From NCBI GenBank assembly GCA_964425195.1, contig CAYRLG010000019.1:1-64000 (forward strand): a DNA stretch of 64,000 nucleotides. The letters run 5' to 3'. Below the pieces are notes generated by a model. The model did not search any database and was not told the DNA's origin. It saw nothing but the letters and a program-made list of their open reading frames with translations. Position 1 is the first letter of the stretch. Each line of letters starts with the position of its first letter. The stretch is from Desulfamplus sp964425195. Its GTDB lineage: Bacteria; Desulfobacterota; Desulfobacteria; Desulfobacterales; Desulfobacteraceae. Both the position numbers and the translations under genes were made by a program. Positions 19,979 to 29,638 of this stretch are shown here, in pieces.

Positions 19979-22111
19979 TTATATCTCCATAATATTGCCT
20001 TTAGTCTCAATCCATTTACGTCTATCAGATGCTCTATTTTTTGCAAGAAGCATATCCATCAGTTCAAACACATTATTACTATTCTGATTATTATCAATTC
20101 TATCAACATTTTTAGAATAGGGCAGGGCGGTATTGTTGTTTTCTTGATTAGACGGAGATGCTTCAAATTGAGATATCTGAAATGGAGATGGAGGAATCAC
20201 AAGCTGTACCAATCTACGGGTATCAGGTGCAATTGTTGTCTCTCTAAGCTGCAACGGATTCATCTCGCCAAGTCCTTTAAAACGCTGTACATTTATTTTA
20301 CCCGCCTTTTTTCTCCGCTCAATCTTTCTTATGATGCTGTCTCTTTCAGATTCATCTAAAGCGTAAAATATCTCTTTACCAACATCAATTCGATAGAGAG
20401 GAGGCATTGCAACAAAGACGTGTCCCTGTTTTACAACTTCATAAAAATGTTTAAGAAACAGGGCACAAAGAAGGGTGGCAATATGAAGACCGTCTGAATC
20501 AGCATCTGCAAGAATGCAAATTTTGTGGTATCTAAGGGCTGATATATCAATAATATTTTCTTGAAAATTTTCGTTCTCATTAACACTACTGTATGGATCA
20601 ATCCCAATTGCCACAGCAATATCGTGTATCTCTTTTGATGCAAGAAGTGTCTCTGGTTCTGTCTCCCATGTATTGAGAATCTTTCCTCTAAGAGGTAAAA
20701 TTGCCTGAAATCGTCTGTCGCGTGCCTGCTTTGCTGAACCACCAGCAGAATCTCCTTCAACTAAAAATAGTTCACTTTTTTCAGGGTCTCCACAGGTACA
20801 GTCAGACAGTTTACCGGGAAGTGCTGGACCGCTTTTCACCTGTTTTCTGGTAATAATCTTAGCACGTTTAAGGCGATTTTTTGCATTGTCAAGGGCAAGC
20901 TGGGCAATCCGTTCACCTTTGTCTGTATTTTGATTTAGCCAGAGACTAAAAGTATCTCTGACAATAGATGAGACAATAGAGGCACAATGACGAGAAGATA
21001 ATCTCTCTTTGGTCTGACCTGAGAACTGGGCATCAGTTAGTTTTACGGACAGAATAAAGCCAATATTTTGCCAGATATCTTCAGGTGCAATTGAGACTCC
21101 TTTTGGAATTAAATCTCTAAAACCGCAAAATTCTCTTATAGATTCTAACAATCCTGATCTAAAACCATTAACATGTGTTCCACCTTGTGAAGTTGGGATA
21201 AGATTTACATAACTCTCACAAAGATAGCCATTTTTACTGTTGCTTGAATTTTTGTTGTTATCAATATCATTGCAATCTGTGACATCTGCTGTTCCAGCCC
21301 AGTCAACTGCAAAGGCAACTGCTGCATCATCTGTTTTTATATCGCATGTAAATGGGTTGCTAAGTGGATTTCCTAAAATTGTCTCTATATTTCCAAAAGA
21401 TTCTGCAAGATACTCTTTTAATCCATTTTCAAACTGCCAATGAGCTTTTTCTCCTGTAGCTTTATCCAAAAATGTTACAAGAAGCCCTGGACATAACACT
21501 GCCTTTGCTTTTAATGTGTGCTCAAGTGCTTTTTTAGAAAATTTTTCTCTCTCAAAATACGATTTGTCAGGATAGAAGCGAATAGTTGTGCCGGTCATTT
21601 TTTGTGGGGCTTTATCAATTATCTCAAGACCGTTAACTTTTAATCCATTTTCAAATAATATTTTATAGACAAATCCATTTCTTGTAATTTTGACCTCAAG
21701 ATATGTGGAGAGAGCATTTACAACTGAAACACCTACACCGTGGAGTCCACCAGAAAAAGTGTAATTTTTGTTAGAGAACTTTGCTCCAGCGTGAAGTTTT
21801 GTCATAATCAACTCAACTCCCGAAATTCCCTCTTCAGGATGGATATCAACAGGCATTCCTCGTCCATTGTCTATCACTTCAAGGGAGTTATCTTCATGGA
21901 GAATAACATCAATTCTATTTGCATATCCTGCAATTGCCTCGTCAACGCTGTTGTCAATTACCTCATGAGCAAGATGGTCAGGGCTTGAAGTGTCTGTGTA
22001 CATGCCAGGTCTTCGTTTTACTGGATCAAGACCTTTAAGAACTTCAATTGATTCAGCGTTGTATCTTTCGGTTGTTTTACTTTCTCTGTTGTTGTCGTTA
22101 AATAGTTGCAT
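19979..22111 (-). CDS. parE: DNA topoisomerase IV subunit B
   Basis: A 710-residue ATPase subunit, longer than the usual ~630. GHKL motifs include EVIDNSVDEAIAG, VIDNGRGMPVDIH and GGLHGVGVSVVNALS. The TOPRIM domain has LVEGDSAGGSAKQARDR and ILADADSDG. The end reads NVFELMDMLLAKNRASDRRKW, as in ParE. The extra length comes from an Asn/Ser/Lys-rich insertion around 285-303 and about 40 residues (nt about 20045-20170) before the final helix. The ribosome site is weak. It precedes parC with a 3-base gap, forming a parE-parC operon. Confidence 0.92.
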   Translation of the reverse strand: MQLFNDNNRESKTTERYNAESIEVLKGLDPVKRRPGMYTDTSSPDHLAHEVIDNSVDEAIAGYANRIDVILHEDNSLEVIDNGRGMPVDIHPEEGISGVELIMTKLHAGAKFSNKNYTFSGGLHGVGVSVVNALSTYLEVKITRNGFVYKILFENGLKVNGLEIIDKAPQKMTGTTIRFYPDKSYFEREKFSKKALEHTLKAKAVLCPGLLVTFLDKATGEKAHWQFENGLKEYLAESFGNIETILGNPLSNPFTCDIKTDDAAVAFAVDWAGTADVTDCNDIDNNKNSSNSKNGYLCESYVNLIPTSQGGTHVNGFRSGLLESIREFCGFRDLIPKGVSIAPEDIWQNIGFILSVKLTDAQFSGQTKERLSSRHCASIVSSIVRDTFSLWLNQNTDKGERIAQLALDNAKNRLKRAKIITRKQVKSGPALPGKLSDCTCGDPEKSELFLVEGDSAGGSAKQARDRRFQAILPLRGKILNTWETEPETLLASKEIHDIAVAIGIDPYSSVNENENFQENIIDISALRYHKICILADADSDGLHIATLLCALFLKHFYEVVKQGHVFVAMPPLYRIDVGKEIFYALDESERDSIIRKIERRKKAGKINVQRFKGLGEMNPLQLRETTIAPDTRRLVQLVIPPSPFQISQFEASPSNQENNNTALPYSKNVDRIDNNQNSNNVFELMDMLLAKNRASDRRKWIETKGNIMEI

Positions 22112-22175
22112 ATTGACATCTGCTTTGCTTTAAATAAATGCTTGAATAGAATGGAATAAAATATTTTGTAATAAT

Positions 22176-22214
22176 AAAAAAAGCAGCCGGACAAATTTCG
22201 TCCCGCTGCTTTTT
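22176..22214 (-). terminator. Rho-independent terminator after the BI-1 family gene
   Basis: A 10-bp stem with one mismatch (GCAGCCGGAC at 22183-22192 and GTCCCGCTGC at 22200-22209), flanked by an A-run and a T-run. On the minus strand it is a stem followed by a U-tract 46 bases after the 22261 gene end, so it probably terminates that transcript before parE. The flanking runs would also let it work on the plus strand, although no forward gene needs it. Confidence 0.75.
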
Positions 22215-22260
22215 GGTATTTAATTAAAAGCTAAAACTAATAATACTAATCTCTTGAGCT

Positions 22261-22953
22261 TCAAAATATACGAAGCAACATCAAAAAGAGATTTATAAAA
22301 TCAAGATACAATGTAAGAGCACCCATTATGGCACCTTTTCTTACCATTGCACCGCTGATATCAGCAGGTTGAGTAAGAGCCATCTCTTTAAGTTTTTGTG
22401 TATCATAAGCCGTAAGTCCTACAAAAACTAAAACGCCAACATAAGATATGATCATGCTCATTGCAGGGCTTTTGAAAAATAGGTTAATCAATGAGGCAAT
22501 GATAATTCCAATAAGACCCATCATCATAAAACCGCCTACTGATGTCAAATCACGTTTTGTAACCATTCCATAAACACTACATGCAGCAAAGGTCAAGGCA
22601 CATACAATAAAGGTTGATGCAATTGAAGAGCCTGAATATACAAGAAAAATAGATGCAAGCGTTGCTCCATTAAGAACAGAGTATGCTATAAAAAGCCCAG
22701 TTGCTGTTGATGCACTCATCTGTTGAACTCTGGCACTCAGGTAAAACACCATACCAAGCTCAACAACAATCAGCCCAAAAAAAAGAAGCTGGTTACCAAA
22801 TATAATCTGAATGAGAGTAGGCGAATTTGCTACGTAATAGGCTGTAAAAGCTGTTAACGCAAGACCTACAGACATCCAATTATACACGCTTCTTATAAAT
22901 GAATTTACCTTCACAAGGGATTTTGCATTATCGAATGATGAATAAGAGTCCAT
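22261..22953 (-). CDS. Bax inhibitor-1/YccA family membrane protein
   Basis: A 230-residue, seven-helix integral membrane protein of the BI-1/YccA/YbhL family. The run begins SVYNWMSVGLALTAFTAYYV, and the C-terminal signature is VFVGLTAYDTQKLKE followed by GALTLYLDFINLFLMLLRIF. Bacterial members associate with the FtsH protease or leak calcium; the role here is not known. AGGAGG is upstream of the ATG. A candidate promoter (TTGAAA-N16-TATATT) and a 16-bp palindrome lie in its leader, and a hairpin terminator follows, so it is monocistronic. Confidence 0.88.
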   Translation of the reverse strand: MDSYSSFDNAKSLVKVNSFIRSVYNWMSVGLALTAFTAYYVANSPTLIQIIFGNQLLFFGLIVVELGMVFYLSARVQQMSASTATGLFIAYSVLNGATLASIFLVYSGSSIASTFIVCALTFAACSVYGMVTKRDLTSVGGFMMMGLIGIIIASLINLFFKSPAMSMIISYVGVLVFVGLTAYDTQKLKEMALTQPADISGAMVRKGAIMGALTLYLDFINLFLMLLRIF

Positions 22954-23378
22954 TTTTTAAAACCTCCTGATTTTTTCTGTTTTTTTTATTTTTTGGAAAC
23001 TATTTGTTTAAACAAATTTTTTTTGAATAAAAGCTCTGTTTTTAGTTCGCTTCTCCAAATTCAGTAAAAATATAACACAAGAGCGTATCTTTTCAAGTCT
23101 TTTCGGATCTGGATATTTCGTATCTGGTTTTGTAATCAGATAAAATTTAAGAAACAGAAGAGAAGGGGATATAAAAAAAGAGCAATATTAAAATTCAAAA
23201 ATAAAAGTTTACATAATACCTATTATATGACTTATAATATTAAAAATTACTAAATATAAATTAATTACCTATTATCAATTTTTTGTTTTAAATTTTGATT
23301 TTGATATTTTTTTATTTGTTATTATTGTTAAGCTGTCTTATAAGAAATATTTTTGTGTTAAAGGATTTTAATTAAAAA
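22954..23378. other. Divergent intergenic region between BI-1 gene and xseA
   Basis: 425 very AT-rich bases without a gene. It holds the perfect palindrome ATTTGTTTAAACAAAT (23002-23017), a minus-strand promoter match (23069-23096), TTCGGATCTGG/TTCGTATCTGG imperfect direct repeats near 23100-23130, the palindrome ATAATA-CC-TATTAT (23213-23226), and a second copy of TACCTATTAT at 23266-23275. A TATAAT at 23233-23238 could serve xseA, but its -35 match is badly spaced (19 bases). Confidence 0.5.
23069..23096 (-). promoter_or_regulatory. Candidate sigma-70 promoter for the BI-1 family gene
   Basis: On the minus strand TTGAAA (23091-23096), 16-base spacer, TATATT (23069-23074), one mismatch from consensus in each box, about 115 bases upstream of the ATG at 22953. 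Prediction only. Confidence 0.4.
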
Positions 23379-24767
23379 ATGAATGATGATGATAATAAGC
23401 TCACATTTTTTTCTGGAAATATATATACAGTTTCTAACCTTACAAAAGAGCTAAAAAGCCTTATTGAAGAGACATATCCATTTATCTGGGTTACGGGTGA
23501 AATTTCCAATTACTCCCTACCCTCTTCTGGTCACGCATATTTCTCACTTAAAGATAAAGATGCTCTTATTAACTGTATAATGTTTCGCAATCAAAGAGGC
23601 AGACTCTCTTTTAATCTTGAAAACGGCATAAAAATAGTTGGTATTGCAAGGCTATCATTGTATGAACCAAGAGGATCATACCAACTTATATTTGAACATA
23701 TAGAGAGTTCTGGAGTCGGTTCTCTTCAAATCCGTTTTGAACAGCTAAAAAGAGAGCTTGAACTTGAAGGGCTTTTTGATGAATCGCATAAAAAAGAGCT
23801 TCCTTTTATCCCGTCAAAGCTCTTTATAATAACATCTCCTACTGGTTCTGTTATTAGAGATATAATTCATATATCTCAAAGACGCTTTCCAGCAATGCCT
23901 ATATCAATAGTACCAGTAAAAGTGCAGGGAGAAGGTTCAGAGGCTGAAATTAAAGATGCGATTGAGTTAATTAACTGTTTAGTAAAAAAAAATATTATCA
24001 GTTATACTAATCATATTGATAATCAAAACAGTATAGATAGTTCTATAACGAGTGGTATAGACGGCGTAATAAGTATAAATGCAGATTATAATGATAAAAA
24101 TTTAGATGATGCCATAATAATTATTGCTCGAGGAGGCGGTTCACTTGAAGATCTATCTGCTTTTAACTCTGAAACAGTTGCAAGAGCTGTATTTGCATCA
24201 AAAATTCCAGTCATCTCTGCTGTAGGACACGAGACAGATTTTACTATATGCGATTTTGTCGCAGATGTAAGAGCCTCAACCCCTTCGGCAGCAGCAGAAA
24301 TTGCTGTTCCTGAAAAACGAGCTATTCAACAAGCTATCTATCTTCTTCAAAAGAGTTTATCTGACTCAATTATACATCAAATTCGTATATTGCAAAATAG
24401 TATAAACACTCTGCAATCAAGGCTTAAAAACCCTATTTCAATAGTTTATGACATGAGATTAAAATTGGATGATATTGAACAGAGTCTTAATAAACGCATC
24501 ACAAAAATAATAGAACGCAACAAAGAGAAACTGGACTGGGTTACACATGCCTTGTATGCGTTGAGTCCAGTTGAAGTATTAAATAGAGGATATAGCATCA
24601 CCAGACTTTATGATGATGAGTCGCAAAATAATATCAATGTAAATGCTCAGTTTGGCAGTGGAAAAATCCTGACCAGTGCAGCAGATGCAGCTAAAGGCGA
24701 TAGTGTTATGGTACTCCTCTCAAAAGGGAAAATACTATGTCAAGTTAACGAATCTCTTAAGGATTAA
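23379..24767 (+). CDS. xseA: Exodeoxyribonuclease VII large subunit
   Basis: A 462-residue XseA. An N-terminal OB-fold has WVTGEISNYSLPSSGHAYFSLKD. The catalytic domain has TSPTGSVIRDI, IIARGGGSLEDLSAFN and ISAVGHETDFTICDFVADVRASTPSAAAE, and a coiled-coil C-terminus follows. Between VKVQGEGSEAEIKDAIELIN and the IIARGGG motif lie about 40 extra polar residues (nt about 23985-24105; HIDNQNSIDSS and similar), another low-complexity insertion. With XseB it degrades single-stranded DNA. First gene of an xseA-xseB-ispA-dxs operon. Confidence 0.92.
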   Translation: MNDDDNKLTFFSGNIYTVSNLTKELKSLIEETYPFIWVTGEISNYSLPSSGHAYFSLKDKDALINCIMFRNQRGRLSFNLENGIKIVGIARLSLYEPRGSYQLIFEHIESSGVGSLQIRFEQLKRELELEGLFDESHKKELPFIPSKLFIITSPTGSVIRDIIHISQRRFPAMPISIVPVKVQGEGSEAEIKDAIELINCLVKKNIISYTNHIDNQNSIDSSITSGIDGVISINADYNDKNLDDAIIIIARGGGSLEDLSAFNSETVARAVFASKIPVISAVGHETDFTICDFVADVRASTPSAAAEIAVPEKRAIQQAIYLLQKSLSDSIIHQIRILQNSINTLQSRLKNPISIVYDMRLKLDDIEQSLNKRITKIIERNKEKLDWVTHALYALSPVEVLNRGYSITRLYDDESQNNINVNAQFGSGKILTSAADAAKGDSVMVLLSKGKILCQVNESLKD

Positions 24768-24809
24768 CTAAAAACAATATAAATATCTAAAGGATGATAT
24801 TTAATAAAT

Positions 24810-25037
24810 ATGGCAAAAAAGAAAACTTTTGAATCTGTTATGGAAGAGCTTGAAGAGATTGTTAGAGAGCTTGAATCTGGCAGACTTCCACTTGAAGAGG
24901 CTATCAAAAAATTTGAGGCTGGTATGAACTGTTCAAAGTTCTGCATTCAAAAATTGGACGAAACTGAAAAAAAAATTAATATTCTGATGGCTGATGTTCA
25001 CGGTAACATAACAGAAGAACCTTTTGAGAGTGAATAG
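24810..25037 (+). CDS. xseB: Exodeoxyribonuclease VII small subunit
   Basis: A 75-residue helical protein: FESVMEELEEIVRELESGRLPLEEAI is the family signature (split: FESVMEELEEIVRELESG, then RLPLEEAIKKFEAG). It binds the coiled-coil of XseA in several copies. It lies 42 bases after xseA and 59 before the prenyl synthase gene. Length is normal and no insertion is present. Confidence 0.93.
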   Translation: MAKKKTFESVMEELEEIVRELESGRLPLEEAIKKFEAGMNCSKFCIQKLDETEKKINILMADVHGNITEEPFESE

Positions 25038-25096
25038 CCAAAATCCATTTAAAAAAATAATAATATTAAAAAAATTACGAACAAGTTTTAACAAAA

Positions 25097-26233
25097 ATGA
25101 ATACCCAAAATTTTAATTTATCCAATTATTTAAAAGAAAAAAGAGCTATTTTAGAAGAGCATCTAAATAAAATACTTATTTGTTTTGACCAAAACAGAGA
25201 ACTTGTTCAAGCTATGCGTCACTCTCTTATGGCAGGAGGAAAGAGGCTGAGACCTATTCTTGCAATGGCATCAGCCGAAGCTGTTGGAGGAGATTTTAGA
25301 CTTACTCTTCCAGTTGCCTGTGCAATTGAGATGATTCACACATATTCACTAATTCACGATGATCTGCCTGCAATGGACAATGATGATTTGAGGCGAGGAG
25401 TCCCAACATGCCACAAGGCTTTTTCTGAAGCAACTGCTATTCTTGCAGGGGATGCTCTGCTGACTCACGCTTTTAAAATACTATCAAAGCCCGACAAAAT
25501 TCTGTTAAATATAAGCTCTATAAGTTCAGATATAGAAGATAGAAACTCAGACAAAAACAGCGACCAATCTACAAGTAAACAACCTATTTTTGCACCATTG
25601 CCCGATAGATCAACGTTATTGGAACTTATTGCCATCACTTCCGATGCGGCTGGAGTTGACGGTATGGTTGAGGGGCAGATGATGGATATGATGAGCAGCT
25701 CTTTTGTAAGAAGCACCCTACCCTATTCCGTTGGTTCGAGCTTATATCAATCTATATCGCTTAATTCAGACTCTTTATTTTCTGAATCCCTCTCTTCTGT
25801 TAAAATGAAATACTTGAAAAAACTTCATCATCTCAAAACTGGCAGAATGATAATTGCAAGCGTTCAGGCTGGCGCTGTGTCGGTTGGAGTTGACATAGAT
25901 TCAAAAATCATGAAGGTTCTTACTCGATATGGAGAAAATATAGGTCTTGCATTTCAAGTGACTGATGACATTTTAAATATTGAGGGTGATCCTGCCATTA
26001 TGGGAAAGGCTGCTGGTTCAGATGAGCTAAACGATAAACTAACCTTCCCTGCACTGCTTGGTCTTGATGAATCAAAACAATTTGCAGTCAATCTTATTGC
26101 TGATGCAGTTGAATCTTTGGAAATGCTGCCCAAGATTTTAAAACAAAATACCGTCCTACCCTTTAATTGTGAATCGCATAGTGTCCTGCCGCTTAAAGCA
26201 ATTGCTGAGTATATATTGAAACGAAAAAGATAA
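25097..26233 (+). CDS. ispA: Polyprenyl (farnesyl/geranylgeranyl) diphosphate synthase
   Basis: A 378-residue trans-prenyltransferase; family members are near 300. The first Asp-rich motif is DDLPAMDND (D88, D89, D94), the second is DDILNIEGD (from D290), and GGKRLRP binds the diphosphate. Two low-complexity insertions account for the length: about 137-170 (Ser/Asp/Asn/Lys) and about 199-237 (Ser-rich). Both fall between helices. It condenses IPP with allylic diphosphates made downstream of the dxs product, and dxs follows by 21 bases. Exact chain length of product is not determined from sequence. Confidence 0.9.
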   Translation: MNTQNFNLSNYLKEKRAILEEHLNKILICFDQNRELVQAMRHSLMAGGKRLRPILAMASAEAVGGDFRLTLPVACAIEMIHTYSLIHDDLPAMDNDDLRRGVPTCHKAFSEATAILAGDALLTHAFKILSKPDKILLNISSISSDIEDRNSDKNSDQSTSKQPIFAPLPDRSTLLELIAITSDAAGVDGMVEGQMMDMMSSSFVRSTLPYSVGSSLYQSISLNSDSLFSESLSSVKMKYLKKLHHLKTGRMIIASVQAGAVSVGVDIDSKIMKVLTRYGENIGLAFQVTDDILNIEGDPAIMGKAAGSDELNDKLTFPALLGLDESKQFAVNLIADAVESLEMLPKILKQNTVLPFNCESHSVLPLKAIAEYILKRKR

Positions 26234-26254
26234 CTTTTGTTGGGAGAAATATAA

Positions 26255-28222
26255 TTGACTCTGCTTAACACCATTAGAACAGGTGAAGATTTAAAAAGAC
26301 TTTCTAAAAATGAACTTCCTCAACTTGCCAAAGAGATTAGAGAGAGAATTATAAGTGTTGTATCAAAAAACGGGGGACATCTTGCATCAAGTTTAGGTGT
26401 TGTTGAACTTACCATAGCAATTCATTATGTGTTTGATATTCCATCAGATAGTCTTGTATGGGATGTAGGACATCAAGCATACGCACATAAACTTTTGACA
26501 GGAAGAGATGATCGTTTTGATTCATTACGAAAATTTAAAGGGATATCTGGTTTTACAAAAATAAGCGAAAGCCCATGCGATGCCTTTACTGTAGGGCACA
26601 GTAGCACCTCAATATCAGCAGGACTTGGGATATCTGTTGCTAAACATTTAAAACAAGATAGTTCCAAAGTGATTGCGGTTATCGGAGACGGCTCAATGAC
26701 TGCTGGTCTTGCCTACGAAGGAATGAATCAAGCTGGTGACTCAAAAAGAGACTTGATAGTTATTTTAAATGACAATGAGATGTCAATATCTGCAAATGTA
26801 GGTGCCCTATCCTCTTTTCTAAGTCGTACTCTCTCTGCAAATTATCTTCAAAATATTAAAAAAGATTTTGGCTCTTTTCTAAAATCTCTCCCCAAAATTG
26901 GGGATGATATTTATCAAATTGCAAAAAAATCAGAAGACTCTTTCAAGACTTTCGTAACTCCAGGAATGTTATTTGAAGCATTCAACTTTGACTACTTTGG
27001 TCCGATCAATGGGCATCGTTTGAATCATCTGATTGACATATTGGAAAATATTAAGCACCTTAATGAACCAGTCCTTCTTCATGTTACTACGATAAAAGGC
27101 AAAGGATATGAGCCAGCAGAAAAAAATCCTGTCTATTTTCATGGTGTCAGTTCATTTGATATTAATACGGGCAATGGTACTAACAGCAAATCCGCTGTTC
27201 CCACATACACAGAAATTTTTGGGAAAACCATGATTGAGCTTGCACGCTATGATAGTAAAGTCGTGGCAATAACTGCCGCAATGCCTGAAGGGACTGGGCT
27301 CACTGAATTTGCAAGGCTTTTTCCACAAAGATTCTTTGATGTTGGAATTGCTGAGCAACATGCTGTAACTTTTGCTGCTGGCATGGCATCTCAAGGCATG
27401 AAACCAGTTGTTGCTATCTACTCAACATTTATGCAGAGAGCTTATGATCAGATTTTGCATGATGTCTGTATTGATGCACATCATGTAGTGTTTGCATTAG
27501 ACAGAGGGGGAATCGTTGGAGAAGATGGACCAACCCATAACGGTCTGTTTGACTACTCATTTTTAAGAAGCATTCCAAATATGACAATCATGGCTCCTAA
27601 AGATGAGTATGAGCTTGCGTTGATGTTAAGAAAAGCAGTTGAGCATAATGGACCTATTGCAATTCGATATCCAAGAGGTAAAGGCGAAGGTGTTGTAAAC
27701 TATTACTCTAAACAATCTAAAGAAAATGGTTCGTTTACAGATTTAGACTCTGATAAAAAAATAGTTCAAAAGACAAAAGATATTGAAATTGGTAAGGCAG
27801 AGCTTTTGCGTGATGGAACAGATATCTTGATTATTGCATCTGGCAGAACTGTTCAAGAGGCTATAAAAGCAATTAATGAAGTAGAGCAGAGTCAAAAAAA
27901 TATATCTATATCACTTATAAATGCAAGGTTTATCAAGCCTCTTGATTCAGAGATGATACTTGATTGGGCAAGAAAAGTTCGTAACATTATCACAGTTGAA
28001 GAGCATGTTCTTGATGGAGGTTTTGGAAGTGCTGTTTTAGAGATGCTTTCAGACAACGGAATTTTTAGCAACGGGAATAACTACAAAATTAAAAGAGTCG
28101 GAATTAGGGATAGATTTGTAGAGCATGGCTCACAAAATGTTTTAAGGGCAGAATACAAGGTTGATTCAACAGCAATTGTTGAAACCGCTATGGATATTAT
28201 TATCAACTCTTCCCAAGTATAG
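26255..28222 (+). CDS. dxs: 1-deoxy-D-xylulose-5-phosphate synthase
   Basis: A 655-residue TPP enzyme that joins pyruvate and glyceraldehyde-3-phosphate in the first step of the MEP isoprenoid pathway. Motifs: NGGHLASSLGVVELTIAIHY, WDVGHQAYAHKLLTGR, GDGSMTAGLAYEGMNQAG, and in the second domain DVGIAEQHAVTFAAGMA, GPTHNGLFDYSFLRSIPN and IAIRYPRG. TTG is the start codon with GGGAGA upstream. A Lys/Ser/Asp-rich stretch (about 485-510) sits before the C-terminal domain. Last gene of the xseA operon, the usual proteobacterial arrangement. Confidence 0.93.
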   Translation: MTLLNTIRTGEDLKRLSKNELPQLAKEIRERIISVVSKNGGHLASSLGVVELTIAIHYVFDIPSDSLVWDVGHQAYAHKLLTGRDDRFDSLRKFKGISGFTKISESPCDAFTVGHSSTSISAGLGISVAKHLKQDSSKVIAVIGDGSMTAGLAYEGMNQAGDSKRDLIVILNDNEMSISANVGALSSFLSRTLSANYLQNIKKDFGSFLKSLPKIGDDIYQIAKKSEDSFKTFVTPGMLFEAFNFDYFGPINGHRLNHLIDILENIKHLNEPVLLHVTTIKGKGYEPAEKNPVYFHGVSSFDINTGNGTNSKSAVPTYTEIFGKTMIELARYDSKVVAITAAMPEGTGLTEFARLFPQRFFDVGIAEQHAVTFAAGMASQGMKPVVAIYSTFMQRAYDQILHDVCIDAHHVVFALDRGGIVGEDGPTHNGLFDYSFLRSIPNMTIMAPKDEYELALMLRKAVEHNGPIAIRYPRGKGEGVVNYYSKQSKENGSFTDLDSDKKIVQKTKDIEIGKAELLRDGTDILIIASGRTVQEAIKAINEVEQSQKNISISLINARFIKPLDSEMILDWARKVRNIITVEEHVLDGGFGSAVLEMLSDNGIFSNGNNYKIKRVGIRDRFVEHGSQNVLRAEYKVDSTAIVETAMDIIINSSQV

Positions 28223-28311
28223 AGATCATCTTACTCCTATAAAAAATATCGAAAAACAGAGCAGCAAGTTAGAAGCACATTATTTTAACGATACACAAGA
28301 GGAGAGTAACT

Positions 28312-28803
28312 ATGAAAAATAAAATTATCTTTTTTCTTATTATATTAGTTTATTGGACAACTCTTTTTTTATTACCTACTCCTTTACATGCTGACCCTCA
28401 AAATCTACTATCTGACGGACAGACTATTTATGTGCCAGTTTATTCACATATTTACAGTGGTGATAGAGAAAAGCCTTTTTTATTAACCGTAACATTAAGT
28501 ATAAGAAATATTGATCCTGAAAATCAAATGGAAATAACCTCTGTGGACTATTATGAAACACAAGGAAAATTTCTAAAACAGATTATAGATAAACCAAAAT
28601 TGATCAAACCTCTTGAATCATTACGATACGTTATACCTGAAACCGATAAAAGTGGTGGGTCAGGTGCTAATTTTATAGTTAAATGGAGAGCAGATAAATT
28701 AGTCAATCCTCCTATTGTCGAATCAGTGATGATCGGGACACAGGGACAGCAAGGTATCTCTTTTACATCGCGGGGTCAGGTTATTGTTCAATCTGTTAAG
28801 TAA
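28312..28803 (+). CDS. DUF3124 domain exported protein
   Basis: A 163-residue protein with a cleavable signal peptide (hydrophobic IIFFLIILVYWTTLFLLP, likely cleavage near LHADPQ). The mature part matches DUF3124: IYVPVYSHIYSGDR, LTVTLSIRNID, and SGGSGANFIVKWRA near the C-terminus. Expected to be periplasmic; function unknown. GAGGAG precedes the ATG. It sits 55 bases before motA in the same direction, but co-function with the motor is not implied. Confidence 0.8.
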   Translation: MKNKIIFFLIILVYWTTLFLLPTPLHADPQNLLSDGQTIYVPVYSHIYSGDREKPFLLTVTLSIRNIDPENQMEITSVDYYETQGKFLKQIIDKPKLIKPLESLRYVIPETDKSGGSGANFIVKWRADKLVNPPIVESVMIGTQGQQGISFTSRGQVIVQSVK

Positions 28804-28858
28804 TAAAATTATACTATATTAAACTACTAATAACACATTAAAATGAATAAGTTTAGTT

Positions 28859-29638
28859 ATGGATATTGCATCTCTTCTTGGTATTATTTCTGGAATTTCA
28901 CTTATTATAAGTGCAATTTTTATTGGTGGTGATATCCACAACTTTATTAACATTCCAAGCATGATGATTGTGGGAGGCGGGACAGTTGCCACTACATTTC
29001 TCACATTTCAATTTAAAGATGTATATGCGGCGTTCAAAGCTGCCTATTTTGTCTTTTCAGAAAAGACTGAAGAGCCTAATGAAGTTGTAACAACAATGAT
29101 AAGGCTTTGTTATATCAGCAGAAAACAAGGATTACTTGAGCTTGGAAAAATTGAGACAAAATCAGGCTTTCTTAAAAAAGCGTGTGGACTTATCGCTGAC
29201 GGGTCTCCTGAGCATCTAATTAGAGCAGCACTGCTAACTGAAATTGAGTCTTTAAAGATGAGGCACTATATTGTACAAGATGTTTTTAGAAAGATGGGAA
29301 TCTACTCCCCTGCTTTTGGAATGCTTGGCACACTCATTGGATTGGTTCAGATGTTAAGTAAATTGCAGGATCCATCAAGTATAGGACCTTCAATGGCTGT
29401 TGCCCTGCTTACAACATTTTATGGCTCTTTACTCTCTACCATGTTTTTTCTGCCAGTTGCCGGAAAACTAAAAGCAAGAACTATAATGGAGGTTATTAAT
29501 CTTGAAATTATGTTAGAGGGTTCTATATCAATACTTGAAAATAATAACCCTATCACTGTTTACGAAAAGCTATCCTCATTTATTCCTGAAAGATCAAGAA
29601 AACCAATGTCAGATATGATTTTACGAGACAAAATATGA
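28859..29638 (+). CDS. motA: Flagellar stator protein MotA (PomA-like)
   Basis: A 259-residue MotA/PomA family protein with four membrane helices: about 4-24 and 33-53, then a cytoplasmic loop, then about 148-170 and 182-202. The motif GMLGTLIGLVQML is family-diagnostic. With MotB it forms the ion-driven stator. The 780-nt gene overlaps motB by an ATGA junction at 29635-29638. The N-terminus (ASLLGIISGISLIISAIFIGGD) resembles the sodium-type PomA group, but coupling ion cannot be proved from sequence. Confidence 0.9.
   Translation: MDIASLLGIISGISLIISAIFIGGDIHNFINIPSMMIVGGGTVATTFLTFQFKDVYAAFKAAYFVFSEKTEEPNEVVTTMIRLCYISRKQGLLELGKIETKSGFLKKACGLIADGSPEHLIRAALLTEIESLKMRHYIVQDVFRKMGIYSPAFGMLGTLIGLVQMLSKLQDPSSIGPSMAVALLTTFYGSLLSTMFFLPVAGKLKARTIMEVINLEIMLEGSISILENNNPITVYEKLSSFIPERSRKPMSDMILRDKI

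Noticed and set aside
23208..23238. xseA promoter TTTACA/TATAAT
   Set aside because: Spacing of 19 bases is poor and the region is so AT-rich that such matches are expected by chance.
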